From: Actinomucor elegans
Lineage: Eukaryota > Mucoromycota > Mucoromycetes > Mucorales > Mucoraceae
Direction: 5' to 3'
Assembly: GCA_026027325.1 (NCBI GenBank)
Contig: JAMSLZ010000003.1
Location: 2,852,001-2,916,000, forward strand
DNA length: 64,000 nt
A program made the translations under genes and the position numbers. Positions 37,726 to 48,688 of this stretch are shown here, in pieces; position 1 is the first letter of the stretch, and every line of letters begins with the position of its first letter. A model generated the notes under the pieces. The model was given only the letters and a program-made list of their open reading frames with translations. It did not search any database and was not told the origin of the DNA.

Positions 37726-38963
37726 TTACAAGCCATATAAGTAAGTTGCGTATATAACAAAAGCTGCGCCCAGTAAAAAGGAACCAGACACTGAAAAATT
37801 GAAAAGCCACACACTAACAACGGATGACAATATGATACTGATACTAGTAGCGAAACCTTTCAAGATATTATCCGCATATTTCACAACAAGAGCCACAATC
37901 AAACCACCCAAAGCCTGAATACCTATCACAGTCCAAGTCAAAGGTGTATAATTGACAAAGAAACCACGCTCGGCAATAGTGGCTCCATCTTGCAACATTA
38001 CAACGAATACCAAGCCCAAAATGACAGAAAAGAATGACATTTGAATATTGCGGATCCAGATCTGATTACTCACATTGAGTTCTTCGTCATCCTCGTCCTG
38101 AACCATCACTTTCTTATGCTCTTCCTCGTCATCGTCATAATCCTCAGTGGGTACTGGTTTAGGAGTAGGTGCTTTGAGGATCTTTTCGAAATATACGCCA
38201 GCTAAACCAGACAACATACAAGCTGTCAAGACAGCAATGAAGCCTTGTAGATTGGATTGATTACCGATTGAAGCTGTTGATGTAGAACTAGTTGATGAAT
38301 CCATGATGGTTGTGTTGCCGGTGATATACGCAATGAAGGCAGTAGAAGCACCTTTTGGTAATACGACCAAAGCAATACCTACTGTCAATAGACCTAATGC
38401 GATCCATTTCAGTTTAGATAAATTTCTTTTCAAAATTACGACACTGAAAAACGCAGTAGTAAGGATTTTCAATTGGTAAGTCACTTGAAAAGTAGCAGCA
38501 TCCAAGTTGGAAGCAGCAACGTATTGAAGGTTATTCTATAGACAAAAAGTCAATTGATTTGTATAGACAATGATTTCTCCTTCATACCTGGATAAGATAG
38601 AGTGCAGCAGGAAAAGCAAGTTTGGCTGTTTCTCTCCAGTTTAGTATGAGTTCACGATTTAAAAAGATACCAAGTTTTGATAGTGAACGTTTACGAGACT
38701 CGGGTGCCAAATAGAGTACAATCAAACAAACGATAGCCTTGATAACTTCACTCATTACTACAGCAGTAGAAGCGAGATACAGCTTATCTTCTTCGACGTT
38801 GGCTCTAGTATAACGCATCACCAAAATAAGTGCACTATTCTGCACAACCAGAATAATAAGAGAAAGGTATTTTATGGGTATTCCACCAACTATGTTCTTT
38901 AGGCCTATTAATCCAAGTCAATATATACAGTATTTCTAGGTGGTATCAGCTTGCTTTACCCAT
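37726..38963 (-). CDS. Nucleotide-sugar transporter, SLC35A family (UDP-Gal/UDP-GlcNAc type)
   Basis: Three coding exons: 38960-38963, 38588-38904 and 37726-38535, giving 376 aa. The first exon holds only ATGG. Splicing to 38904 yields MGLKNIVGGIPIKYLSL, which restores the conserved start of SLC35A proteins; without it no ATG precedes the conserved helix LVVQNSALILVMRYTR. Further family landmarks are TAVVMSEVIK, QNNLQYVAASNLDAATFQV, YQLKILTTAFFSV and, near the end, GGLIVALVVKYADNILKG. About ten transmembrane helices are expected. The protein is a Golgi antiporter of UDP-sugar against UMP. The loop between helices 6 and 7 carries an Asp/Glu-rich insert. The exact substrate cannot be told. Confidence 0.9.
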
Positions 38964-39133
38964 TTTTTTTTCTATATGTTTTTGTATTATATTGTAATAG
39001 GAAAGAAAAAAAAAAGAAAGAAAAAACTCTGTTCTGCTCCCCTCACAGTAACATATAAACTAACGCCCTCAGCCTTATATTGTGTGACTAGACAGGTATT
39101 TATAAATTCGCTCGGCGTTTAAAGAAAATGTCT

Positions 39134-42130
39134 TTATTCTAATTGCTCTTTTAATGACTCAAAGGCATTATGGTAAGCTGATATCATATGGTCTTCAATA
39201 CAAGTCTTGGTTAGCTTCATTTCGTGCGATATTTCGTGAGTAGTATGATGAAGTGTATAGGTTGTCTTGGTATGGCCTGGTATATTGAGATTGTGCTTTG
39301 TAGAAGGTCTTCTATCTCCTTCACATTCACTTTCTGGTTCTTCATCAGAAACCTTGCTAGTAAAACGAGTTTCTTTTCCTCGTTTAATATGTATTATTTC
39401 ACCTGGAATGTACAGCTATGAGACCTATTAATCAACTGTATATATGAATCCTATTAAAACTTACCGAGGGATACATTGAATCTGCAACGCTGTTTAATTT
39501 ATCTCTGCGCTGAGCAATAATATCAAAGCATACTTTGCGCGCTTTTGGATCTGTTATGGTCTATGAATAAATCAATACTGTGCTCCTTTTCGGTTCATTG
39601 TACCCTTACTTTTCTAAAGCCACCCAAAGTGCCATAAGCACTTATCATATCCAAAAATATTTCCTTTAGTTTCATTGCTGTGCCATACGATAATCGACCC
39701 ACCACATCGTCTTGACATACAAAACTATGAATAAATGCTTTGTATCTTTGACCTAACTCGGGTGAACTCACTGCGGATGGAGCATAATTGTAGCAGTGTA
39801 TCTGAAAACTAGGGTTATTGGCTAAATCGCGCAGTTCATCAATATGATCAGCCACCATCATCGTCAATAAGCTTGCGGTGCCTCCACCCAAAGAATGCCC
39901 AGTGATGATAAACGCATCCAATTCCTTACTGTGATGATGGATATAGCGAAATATCTGAGGTATAATACTAGTATGAAACCATTGTGCAGATGCCAGCATA
40001 CCTGAATGCACCAGCCCGCCTTTCCAAGGCATATACTCACAGACAAGGTCTGTAATCGCGTCGTACAAACTCCAAGTGCCTCGGATGCTAAGCACAATAG
40101 CTCTACGAGATTTATCCAGCGCCACATAGTAACTGGGCTGAAACGACGCGCCTTTTCTTAGCGCATACTCATAACCTAATAAATGTTCAGGATCCAGATG
40201 CAGGAAACGGATAATGGCCAGTCGATTGGAACGACGGTTACGCGCGCCGCGTACATATTGACCATACATGCCCAAATAACACAAGCCTCGCCAACCATAG
40301 GCTACTAAGGCAAATGAAAAGTAATGACAGGCATTATCAATCAGATTTGCATCGTGAATGGCTTTTTCATATACAGGACGAGGCAGCGCTTCATAGAATC
40401 TTTGTACCAACAAAGCTGCCTTGAGCAGCTTAATACCTGTGACACGAAACCCCTGACCGAATGAGTTGGCTGTCTTGATAATGGCACGCACCATGGCTTG
40501 CGTTTGTTTGCTAACAACAAGTCCGATCAGTTTATCTACAACTGGGTGGGATAGTGCGACATCTTCAAATGAGTCTTGCATCCACTGAGAAGCAAAGTCT
40601 CGGTCACCAAAATTGACGCTATCAATAATATGTTGCGCTTTCTTACGAGCACCGTGTGCTAGTCTATCCGTGACGGGCGCAGAGGAAGACATGGAAGATG
40701 ACTCAGTACTAGTATCATCATTATTATCATCAGGGTTAAATCGATGGCTATCATCTGAATCGTTTTGTGAGAAACCAAAGCGACGGCCACTGGATGATGT
40801 GGGCATTCGTTTAGCGGGTGCTATCAAACGATGAAGCCATTGCAAGGTATTATTGTTAGTAGTTTGCTTTTGTACTGACGATGACGAAATATGAAATCGT
40901 TTGCCCCATTTGATACTGACATTGTTCTTTTCTTGTTGTGTTGAGTTGAAGCTCGCTTCAGAAGAACTGGGAATTTGGGCTGTCATGATGTTAGATAATC
41001 GATCTTTAAAAACACCATCTACATAAGATTCTTCCTGGGCTAAATCTCCCCGGCCGTAGGACGATCGACGCCTTGATTTATTATAGTTGACTGGGTGATA
41101 CGATGATATATGCGTGTGTTCAGTGCTCGTCGTTGTAGTAACTGACAATGGATGAAATACGTCTTCGGGTGCTAACAAAGGATGCACATTTTCGTGATCG
41201 TGTGCTGAAGAAGAGGATGAAGGATCGCTCAAAACTCTTTTGTTAGGCATTTGTTCATCAATAGCCATAGGCTGTTGAAAACGATATCGAATGCGTATCT
41301 GGACAGATCCAATTAAATTCAAATCACCAGTATTCTTGGATATAATGGCAGGATCGATCAACGCTGTTTCCAATAAAGTCGATTGTACTTCTGAAGGCAG
41401 TAATCGATGTGTTCTGTATTCATAGATTGGTAGAAATCTATTAAAAACTGAATTGGTTAGAGCTAGATCACCCATATTACAATTCGATTCAACTTGCGTT
41501 ACAAAAACATCACTTTTACCGGTCAACGTGGATATCTTTAGCTTTGCTTTTCCAACATGTCGTGTTGTTGGCCAATGCTTATGAGGTTTATCATAGAGGT
41601 CAAACTTGGAAAACGTGAGCATATACACACACTTTGTCTCTATGCTGCCACTTTGTCTTGCTTGTTCTTACCTCAATTGTATTAAATAGCTGGGCATGAT
41701 ATGATATCACAAATATAAACCCTTCATTCCAGTCACCGGTAGGTGAATTAGATCTCTTTGAATAATACTGGGCTGGCCCCATTTTTAGTCGTATTTGTGG
41801 CCTCTTTATATTACCATCCATTCTGATATTTAGCAAGTCGATCTTCATACCCATATGATCAGTATTTTTACTATTTCAGTGATCCATACTATGGAGGTAT
41901 ACCTGCATTCTCGTCTCTGATATTTGATTGCTAGGCGTTTGATCGGATCTCTGATATGCATCCCATTCTTTGCTTAGTTTATTCAAGTCAGGTACTGACA
42001 AACTTCTGCTCTGCTGCTCTTCCAACCATGTATCAAGTCGTGTTGCTTTCGGTTTTCCCATTAAAAAGGAAGCATGCCTGCTTAGTGGATAGGCGGCGCG
42101 GTGTGCTTGGGAATCGCAAGTTATTGCCAT
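39134..42130 (-). CDS. C2-domain class-3 lipase, sn1-specific diacylglycerol lipase-like
   Basis: Five exons: 41903-42130, 41672-41842, 39610-41604, 39465-39560 and 39134-39415, giving 923 aa. The start is the first ATG in frame; the open region above it has none. A C2-like beta domain spans about residues 77-260 (DWNEGFIFVI, later INLIG-type strands), then a disordered Ser-rich linker. The alpha/beta-hydrolase domain has ITGHSLGGGTASLL, with nucleophile Ser about 704. NYAPSAVSSPE and CQDDVVGRL carry the Asp region, and LYIPGEIIHI in the last exon is the segment that precedes the catalytic His in DAG lipases. It is probably a membrane-associated lipase cleaving diacylglycerol. It lies upstream of and co-directional with the transporter gene (170 bp). 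Confidence 0.88.
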
Positions 42131-42529
42131 TGCTATGTCGACATTGATCAAAAAATATATATATAAAAAAAAAGAGAGACCAAGTCAATAAAACACTTTC
42201 GGTGAGACATTTTAAGCTCTTTATTTACCCAGATTTATTTACCCAGAAACTATGTTCCGGCCAGAAAGATGCAGTAAAAGTTGACAACGTGATTATTTTG
42301 AAATGCAGCGCTATTGTTTCCCTCTCTGTATGCCCATGTTGGAAGTTCAGTTTTCCCGGTGATAAAGATGCACACTACAAGCATGCAACATTTTTCAATT
42401 CATCAGGAAACAGTTGCACGTGTATCACTGAATTGAGAGCAATTCAGTTTTTAGTTGGATAAAAAAGAAGAAGAAAAAAAACAATCCATGATTAATGAAG
42501 GTAAATGCAAGTAAAAGCATTTAATGTAG
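42131..42529. other. Promoter-side spacer of the lipase gene
   Basis: No gene. It contains TATATA and A-rich tracts close to the start and a direct duplication of atttacccaga near 42224-42247. Confidence 0.5.
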
Positions 42530-42660
42530 CAGCAGCATTGTTGAGGTCAGATAGAGAGAGAAATTTATTCTAAACATAAAGTATTAATCAGATGCGACAT
42601 CAGATCAAGTTCGCGTGAAAGACTCACCATGCTAATTTTCTAATTCATCGATTCTCTGAA
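42530..42660 (+). repeat. Copy of the dispersed repeat
   Basis: It starts with agcagcagcattg and holds gtattaatcagatgcgacat at 42581-42600 followed by cagatcaag. Apart from one base change this matches 31172-31200. Confidence 0.6.
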
Positions 42661-43107
42661 AATGTTAGAAGCAAAATCCCAATGTTGTTGTTACAGTAAA
42701 AGTTTTTACTTGCATTTGTTAATTTTCATATATACACAGTCTCTACCCATATTAGCACTATCGCTCGAACTCCTGAAAAATAATAGGTAGTAAACAAGCG
42801 AAAATAAAGTTAATGTCGATCTTTAGATAAGAATTGATAGCCAATCTCAAGATAAAAGCATAATATACTTTACACAACAAAGACCCTCGTCCAAGAATGA
42901 ATACTTCAACGCATAAATAGAATAGTCAAGGAACGTTTATTATAAGAATCGCCAGGATAGCATAATAATAGTAGTTCTCGGACCCTGTCCGTATTGCCGA
43001 GACATATAACTGTTTCACAGAGAGAATAAAGAAAGGAGTTGGGTGATAAATGAAGGGGAATTCTAAGGCTATATACATAATATCATAGTAAAATGAATGT
43101 GGATGAC
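42661..43107. other. Spacer downstream of the BTB/CAP-Gly gene
   Basis: AT-rich 3' flank. Nothing recognisable. Confidence 0.45.
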
Positions 43108-45084
43108 TCAAACCACTATCGAAATATCTTCTGGGCGAACGAAAACACCTCTATTGGGAGAAGATTTAAAGTATCTGTACCCATCTACTGATCCATCATT
43201 CTTGCCAACTATCTCATAATTAGTTTACTTGCAAAGCCAAAAAAAAAATGTATTTTACCTCGTCTATCAAGCTCTACACCAATCCAAACACCATCAGCAA
43301 AGTTGACATGACCAATGTACTCAACAGTACCCACTGTCAATGTGGGTCTGCGCGTCAGCTGTACTCGTCGATGCAATCCTACCATCGGTGCACTTACTTG
43401 TGATTGCAAAGATTTCTTTCGCTTCATATTGGAAAAGGAGATGGACCTTTCCTTTTTGTTATTGGCTACTTTGACTTGGGACCAAGAGGTAGAGGCAGAA
43501 GATACTTGGGTCCGCACTGTAGAAGTAGATAAAGTTCGATTTGATAATTTCTGTTCCTTACGATGATGACTAGAGCCGAACTTTTTGAGTAACCGAGTCA
43601 AGTGACTTGCAAAAGATGAACTGTGATGTGAAGTGGATGTTGGAAGGCTGACACGTCTATAAGATGTGTTGGTGGTTGAACGAGAGGAATGCCTTGATAG
43701 TCCATTGGTGTGTGCTGACGTTGAGAGCGTTAGATTGGGTATGGAAGGTATAAGGAATGAAAAGAATCCTCGATGAAACAGCGGATGATTGGAACTGATA
43801 AGCATCTTGGGTCGCACATCGAGATCTATATGTTTTGTGAAATGAGAAAAAAAAACCAAGCATACATTTTATGTGTAAATTACCATCAGCCAACTGCTTC
43901 AAGATGTTCTTTTCTAGTTTATCCAAACCACCTTCTTGACGAATATCTCCGATACGTCGGGTTATATAATGAAGAATCATTACTTTTGCGACATTTAATA
44001 TGTGTCTTACTTGATCATTGTACTGGACAGCATGGCGGGACATGAGATCACACACAATGCCCTGATACAATATGCCAACGTTATGACAGTCCATTTGATC
44101 TTCCAGTATATGCAATAGCAAATACTCGAGGAAATCAAAAGTGTAGGTAATACCATCAATGCAGGATAAAAGAGCCGGGTATTGGCAGCAAAAGAAATCA
44201 AAATGGCGGGCAATAGTTCGCGTGGCACGAGATTGAACAGAAGTTAGTGTTGCATGTAAAGGCTTACTCCAAGAGAGCAGTGGATCCTTGATGGAAAGTG
44301 TATTGGAGGCGGTAAAGCAAGCATATAGCGATTCAATAGCGTTGGACTTGTTCACTCGATGAAGCACCTTTTGCGATAACGCCTGACTAACGTCCTGTGG
44401 AAGCTGCATCAAGAGGTAAGCCATGTGACGACTAGTCCAGTAGGTAGACAAGGTCTTTTCTGGATCATTTGCTATAATCATGATAGCTTTTTGAGTCATG
44501 ACAGCCATTTTTTCGTCCTGCAGCTCTATAGCGCGTGTCCTGCAGAAAGGGAAGAACTCTGGAATATTGGTAATACATGAATCACAGTAACAGGTATAAT
44601 TGTGAACTAGTTCAGTAAGTTGCTCGGTCAGCATCACACATAATTTATCCATTCCTAGATAATCTGCAGCTGAGTACATATCGCATAATTCCTTCAGCTT
44701 CTTGGGCTTATGTATCTGATGCGTATACATGTATTTGATAATATTGTCTAATGCTGTACTATCAATAATACTGGACGGTAAGAATACAATACTGGCTTTA
44801 GATTCGATAAAGTTTTCTCCAAATAATGCGGCAAAATAAGGCGATTCACTATAAAGTACCTTGGTATGACAAGGCCATCGAGTTTGTTTTGTATCTTCTT
44901 CTTCTTCTTCTTCTGTGTCTTCTTCGTATACATTGGAGGATGAAGAACAAACACTGTCAAGTCGTTTTCTTCTTCGAGCTATTTTATTCATTGGCAGCTT
45001 TGATTGAGAGAGTCTTCGTTTTGCTGGTGCTTTTTGAGTACCTAATGCGACAGTAACATTAGTAGGTCCAAGTGATTGATCCAT
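43108..45084 (-). CDS. BTB/POZ protein with C-terminal CAP-Gly domain
   Basis: Three exons: 43884-45084, 43259-43825 and 43108-43208, all in phase, giving 622 aa. Residues 1-50 are basic (KIARRRKR), followed by an acidic run. A BTB fold spans about 70-155: [24 protein letters not shown] and [13 protein letters not shown] helical region continues to about 400, as in BACK-like extensions. A Ser-rich linker of about 140 residues leads to a CAP-Gly domain at about 550-615 with the signatures [33 protein letters not shown] and [13 protein letters not shown]-Gly domains bind the EEY/F tails of tubulin and plus-end proteins. BTB domains dimerise or recruit Cul3. A microtubule-linked adaptor is inferred. 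The first BTB strand is replaced by acidic sequence. Confidence 0.85.
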
Positions 45085-47129
45085 CAGAGTTTTTAAAAAA
45101 AAAAAAATAGGAAGAAAAAAAAGTGAAGAAAAGGTTATTTGTTTTCTGGATAGTTTATATATCTATTACCATAAGCGTAATAGGAGTCAGAAGAGTCTCT
45201 ACAGCTTGAAGCCCATTCTGGGAATTCCACTTAATAAGAGCTTTGGTATCGTTTCTTGAAGTTAATTTATCATTATTTCGTTTTCAAGTTGTACAGTACG
45301 CGTTCACGTAATACATTTTTTACAGGTCATTCGCATAATATCAAAGGAGGGAACCCTGGCAAGCAGATCTGTTGCACAATACATTCACTAAAAAGGAGCA
45401 TCTTACATATTAGAGGCGCTTTTGTTTGCGCTGCAGGAGTTTAACCGCGTCAAATTGAATGTATCTTGTTAAATATTGATAACAGTGGGCACGTAACTTT
45501 AGCTCATTCTTACAAGAATCAATCACCCTATATTAAACAAAAAAAAATGTTCATAGCATCTCCTTTGCATGTGTTAATGTAATAAAGTGATCTGATATAA
45601 TATCTACTTCAAGGCCTTTTTCATAACCGTATATAGATGTAAGATTGCAGTCAATAGCCCGCATACTATTGGATATTGTATTACAGTTAATAGCCGTCTA
45701 TATGCGAACACATATACCTTATAAAAGCACTCATCCAGTTTGACGGTTCTTTTAATTGCGCTAAATGCTTTATCATGAGGTTAATTATGAAAAACATCAT
45801 ATGTTCCATGTAAGGCGTACCCATGTTTGCACTGTTCTTTCTGACCAAGACTATCGCTACTACTGCTCCTAATACAAACTGCAATGATACAATGTATGCA
45901 TTTTATGCAAAAACAACGCCTACGAATGCCGCTCTATTAGTTTCATAAACACTAAGCTTCTGATTGCTTTTGCTGAGTATTGCTTGTGTCATGGTATTAT
46001 CGGGATGTCGGGAGGCGCTGACTGAAAATACTACAAGTCCAGAACCAAGATATACATGACGATCCCAGACTGAAGATACATCATGTTATTAATAGTGTTT
46101 ATGCCTCGAATGGAGCTTTTCAATTCCTAATTTTGACATTAAATATAAATTACGGAACAAGGTATAAGCGCCTGTAAGTGTCACCACTGGACACCTAGCT
46201 ATATTGTAGCATATATTAAATGTTTCGTTCCTAATCGTAATATTTGTTTGTTCCAACATATTTTTTTGACCATAGACTTAAAGTGTACCCTTAATGATAT
46301 TATCATTTGTATACTAAAATGCTTTTTTTTCATCCATTAAGCGCTGATATGCGCTTTAAGAAGAGATATAATAATAAAAAGAAGCAACTTGGAAAGTAAG
46401 CATGAATGATAAAAAGCGCTATAAAATCTGAAAGAAGTAGAAAAGTGCTGTTAAGGCTTGTTAAATGTCTGGTAGTTAGGCCGCGTTTCATCTAATGGTT
46501 ATGCCTCCGTTAAAGTTTATTAACTCGGGCCCTATTGCCTTCTATATATCAAAAATAGTACCATTATTTACTTTGAATAATACGAAAGAGAATTGAATTA
46601 TACTCTATGTCTCTATAATGCCTTTAGCATCATCAAAAGAAATAATAAGTAGGCCATCAAAGATGAATGTACATCATTGGACGTCGGTCATTTAAATAAT
46701 GCAACCACCACCACTACCATTGCCCGTCTGATTCCTTGATTTTGATCACCCTTTCATAATGTTTTAGTAAGTCCCAGTATAGCATCGAACACTGGTTGCG
46801 ATTCTTTTTCTGAACTTAGAGCCCAAAAAAAAAATGTTTTAGAAAAGTCTATACATCATTTTATGAGACTATTTTTTTTTTCATTGCTTTATTCATTTAT
46901 TTATCGTATATAAAGATAAATTTAGGATTTATTATAAATGCGGTTATAACACATTGTTTATATACAATAACATCTACAAAAAATATAGTTATAAGCATAA
47001 AAATCTGGCAAATATATAGTATTGTAAGACTGTATCTTGTCAAAACCTGCCTTCACGTCATAAAAAGCTAAATGGTTTGGGAAAATAGGACTTGACGGTG
47101 TATCCCTTGGGCTTCTTTTCAAAGTCATG
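45085..47129. other. Long spacer
   Basis: 2 kb without coding signal. A short duplication (attgcagtcaatagcccg / attacagttaatagccg) lies at 45646-45705. It also contains the BTB/CAP-Gly promoter region with A-rich tracts near 45090-45120. Confidence 0.5.
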
Positions 47130-47660
47130 TCATTTCCAACATCACATTTCTTGACTAACTCAGTATTTTATGGCTAATACATATTCAAAATGAGATGTTA
47201 TAACTACTGAGACCATTATTTAACCAAGTACAATGAGTATATCCCTTCCTCCTCTTTTTTTTTGGCGATTGGCAGTAAATCAGGATATTTCCATATGACA
47301 TTCTACAGATCTTTAGATTAATCCCATTCAACAGTCGTATCTATTAAGTAATCCGTACTTGAAATGAGCCACTGCATCCATTCAAATTATGTTTAACAGA
47401 ATTTGGTTGATTATACTACACAATATCAATGGATAGCGGTAAATTAGCATGTATTTAATGATTAATATCTCCCTCGGTCAATCATGGTTAAATGTCGCAT
47501 CCATTAAGTAGTATATGTTCAAAATAAACTTCTGCACCTACCAAATCCCTTTTAAATTAAAATACAGTTGGTATATCTCTTTTTTTGATACTTAACTGTA
47601 AGTTATATTATGGTTTAGATCTTTCAATTGATATCGGCTTAATGTCGCATTTTTTTTTAA
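47130..47660 (-). repeat. Minus-strand cluster of the dispersed repeat
   Basis: Read on the minus strand, at least three units are visible. Cores lie at about 47550-47485 (gcagaagtttattttgaac ... ggatgcgacatt), 47385-47290 (ggatgcagtggctcatttc ... agatctgtag) and a weaker one near 47205-47130. A partial end unit lies at 47610-47650. Unit spacing is about 160 bp, as at 1608-2020. Confidence 0.6.
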
Positions 47661-47896
47661 AAAAAAATTAAAGATCCAAAACATCTACTAAAGCCATTTA
47701 TTGTACTTTGATTGACAATTGAAACTAAGTTAAACGAAGCGCCATCTTAGATAACATGTATTTTACCATTCATTCCTACAAAATACAATATAGGAGCTAC
47801 AACAATCAAAAGGAAGCTTAACAAGAGATTTCAAGTAAGAAGATGAGATATAATAGAAACATCCCACGAAATTAAGAAAAAATAAAAAAAAATTAA

Positions 47897-47969
47897 TGCC
47901 TTCTATCAGAATCGAACTGATGACCTTCTGCTTACTAGGCAGACGCTCTGCCAACTGAGCCAAGAAGGC
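47897..47969 (-). tRNA. tRNA-Thr (anticodon AGT)
   Basis: A 73-nt cloverleaf without intron. Acceptor GCCTTCT/AGAAGGC fully paired, D arm GCTC/GAGC, anticodon arm TCTGC-CTAGTAA-GCAGA, T arm ATCAG-TTCGATT-CTGAT, discriminator A. A T-rich run follows on the minus strand. The 5' end of the gene is 170 bp from the left LTR of the chromovirus. Confidence 0.95.
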
Positions 47970-48134
47970 TACTTGTCGACGGAGACAAGTAATATTAATA
48001 TGATATCAAATATAATAAAATGTCCGGTCCGCACATTAGAATCCGGTACGGATTTTGATTTCACGTGATCTGCCTTGTTTTCGTTCTACAGGCTTGTTCT
48101 ACCTTTTTGATTCTGAAGTGATTTTTTTTTTATT

Positions 48135-48139
48135 GTTTT
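48135..48139. repeat. Target-site duplication, left copy (GTTTT)
   Basis: The five bases before the left LTR equal the five bases after the right LTR (54644-54648). Ty3/Gypsy integrases make 5-bp duplications. Confidence 0.85.
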
Positions 48140-48643
48140 TGTTGTATTCCACCTACTATTTTGCATCGACATAATAGTAAGGAATCAACTGTTCATTTAT
48201 GTCATACACGGACTCTATCTGATAACCCAATCAGATTAACGAGGCCTGCATAAATACAAGCGATGTGTCATCCTTAGAACTATTAGCCAATAATCCTTAC
48301 AAGAAACACGCGGCATCATACTATCGAGTAGTATCGAGTGTATCTCAAGATAAGACCTGAATATCGAATAACGCGTGGGTTATACAATTACAACAATGCG
48401 TGGTTGAAAGGCTTATTAGTGGCTGCTGGGATTGGACTCCGTTGTACGGCCATGCGTGCTGATAGATATTGAATGCTACACTATCAAGCTCTGATGAAAT
48501 GTATATAAAGAAGACTTGATTTTGAATTGTGAATAAAACATTAGAATAACTTTTACTATCAGGATAGCTGATTCCATTGACTGTCTATTCTTTTATTATT
48601 GTATTTTAAATTATATCCTTCGTCTTTAGCACCGGATATAACA
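48140..48643 (+). repeat. 5' long terminal repeat
   Basis: It begins TGTTGTATTCC and ends GGATATAACA. A TATA box (TATATAAAG, 48502-48510) and several AATAAA-like sites (AATAAAACA near 48532) lie in the 3' half, so transcription probably starts near 48530. Confidence 0.95.
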
Positions 48644-48688
48644 TTTTTTTGAATCAAGCTTTTTCCAACAATTACAATCTTATTACCA
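48644..48688 (+). promoter_or_regulatory. Leader between LTR and Gag-Pol; primer-binding region without tRNA-type site
   Basis: The 45-bp leader starts with a T run and then gaatcaagc, not the TGG that opens most tRNA primer sites. Within it, aatcaag is complementary to cttgatt at 48515-48521, just after the LTR TATA box. That would suit Tf1-style self-priming, but seven bases are weak evidence. Confidence 0.35.

Noticed and set aside
46480..46545. Second tRNA-like stretch (ctaatggttatg)
   Set aside because: Only a D-arm-like piece is present. No anticodon or T arm can be folded.
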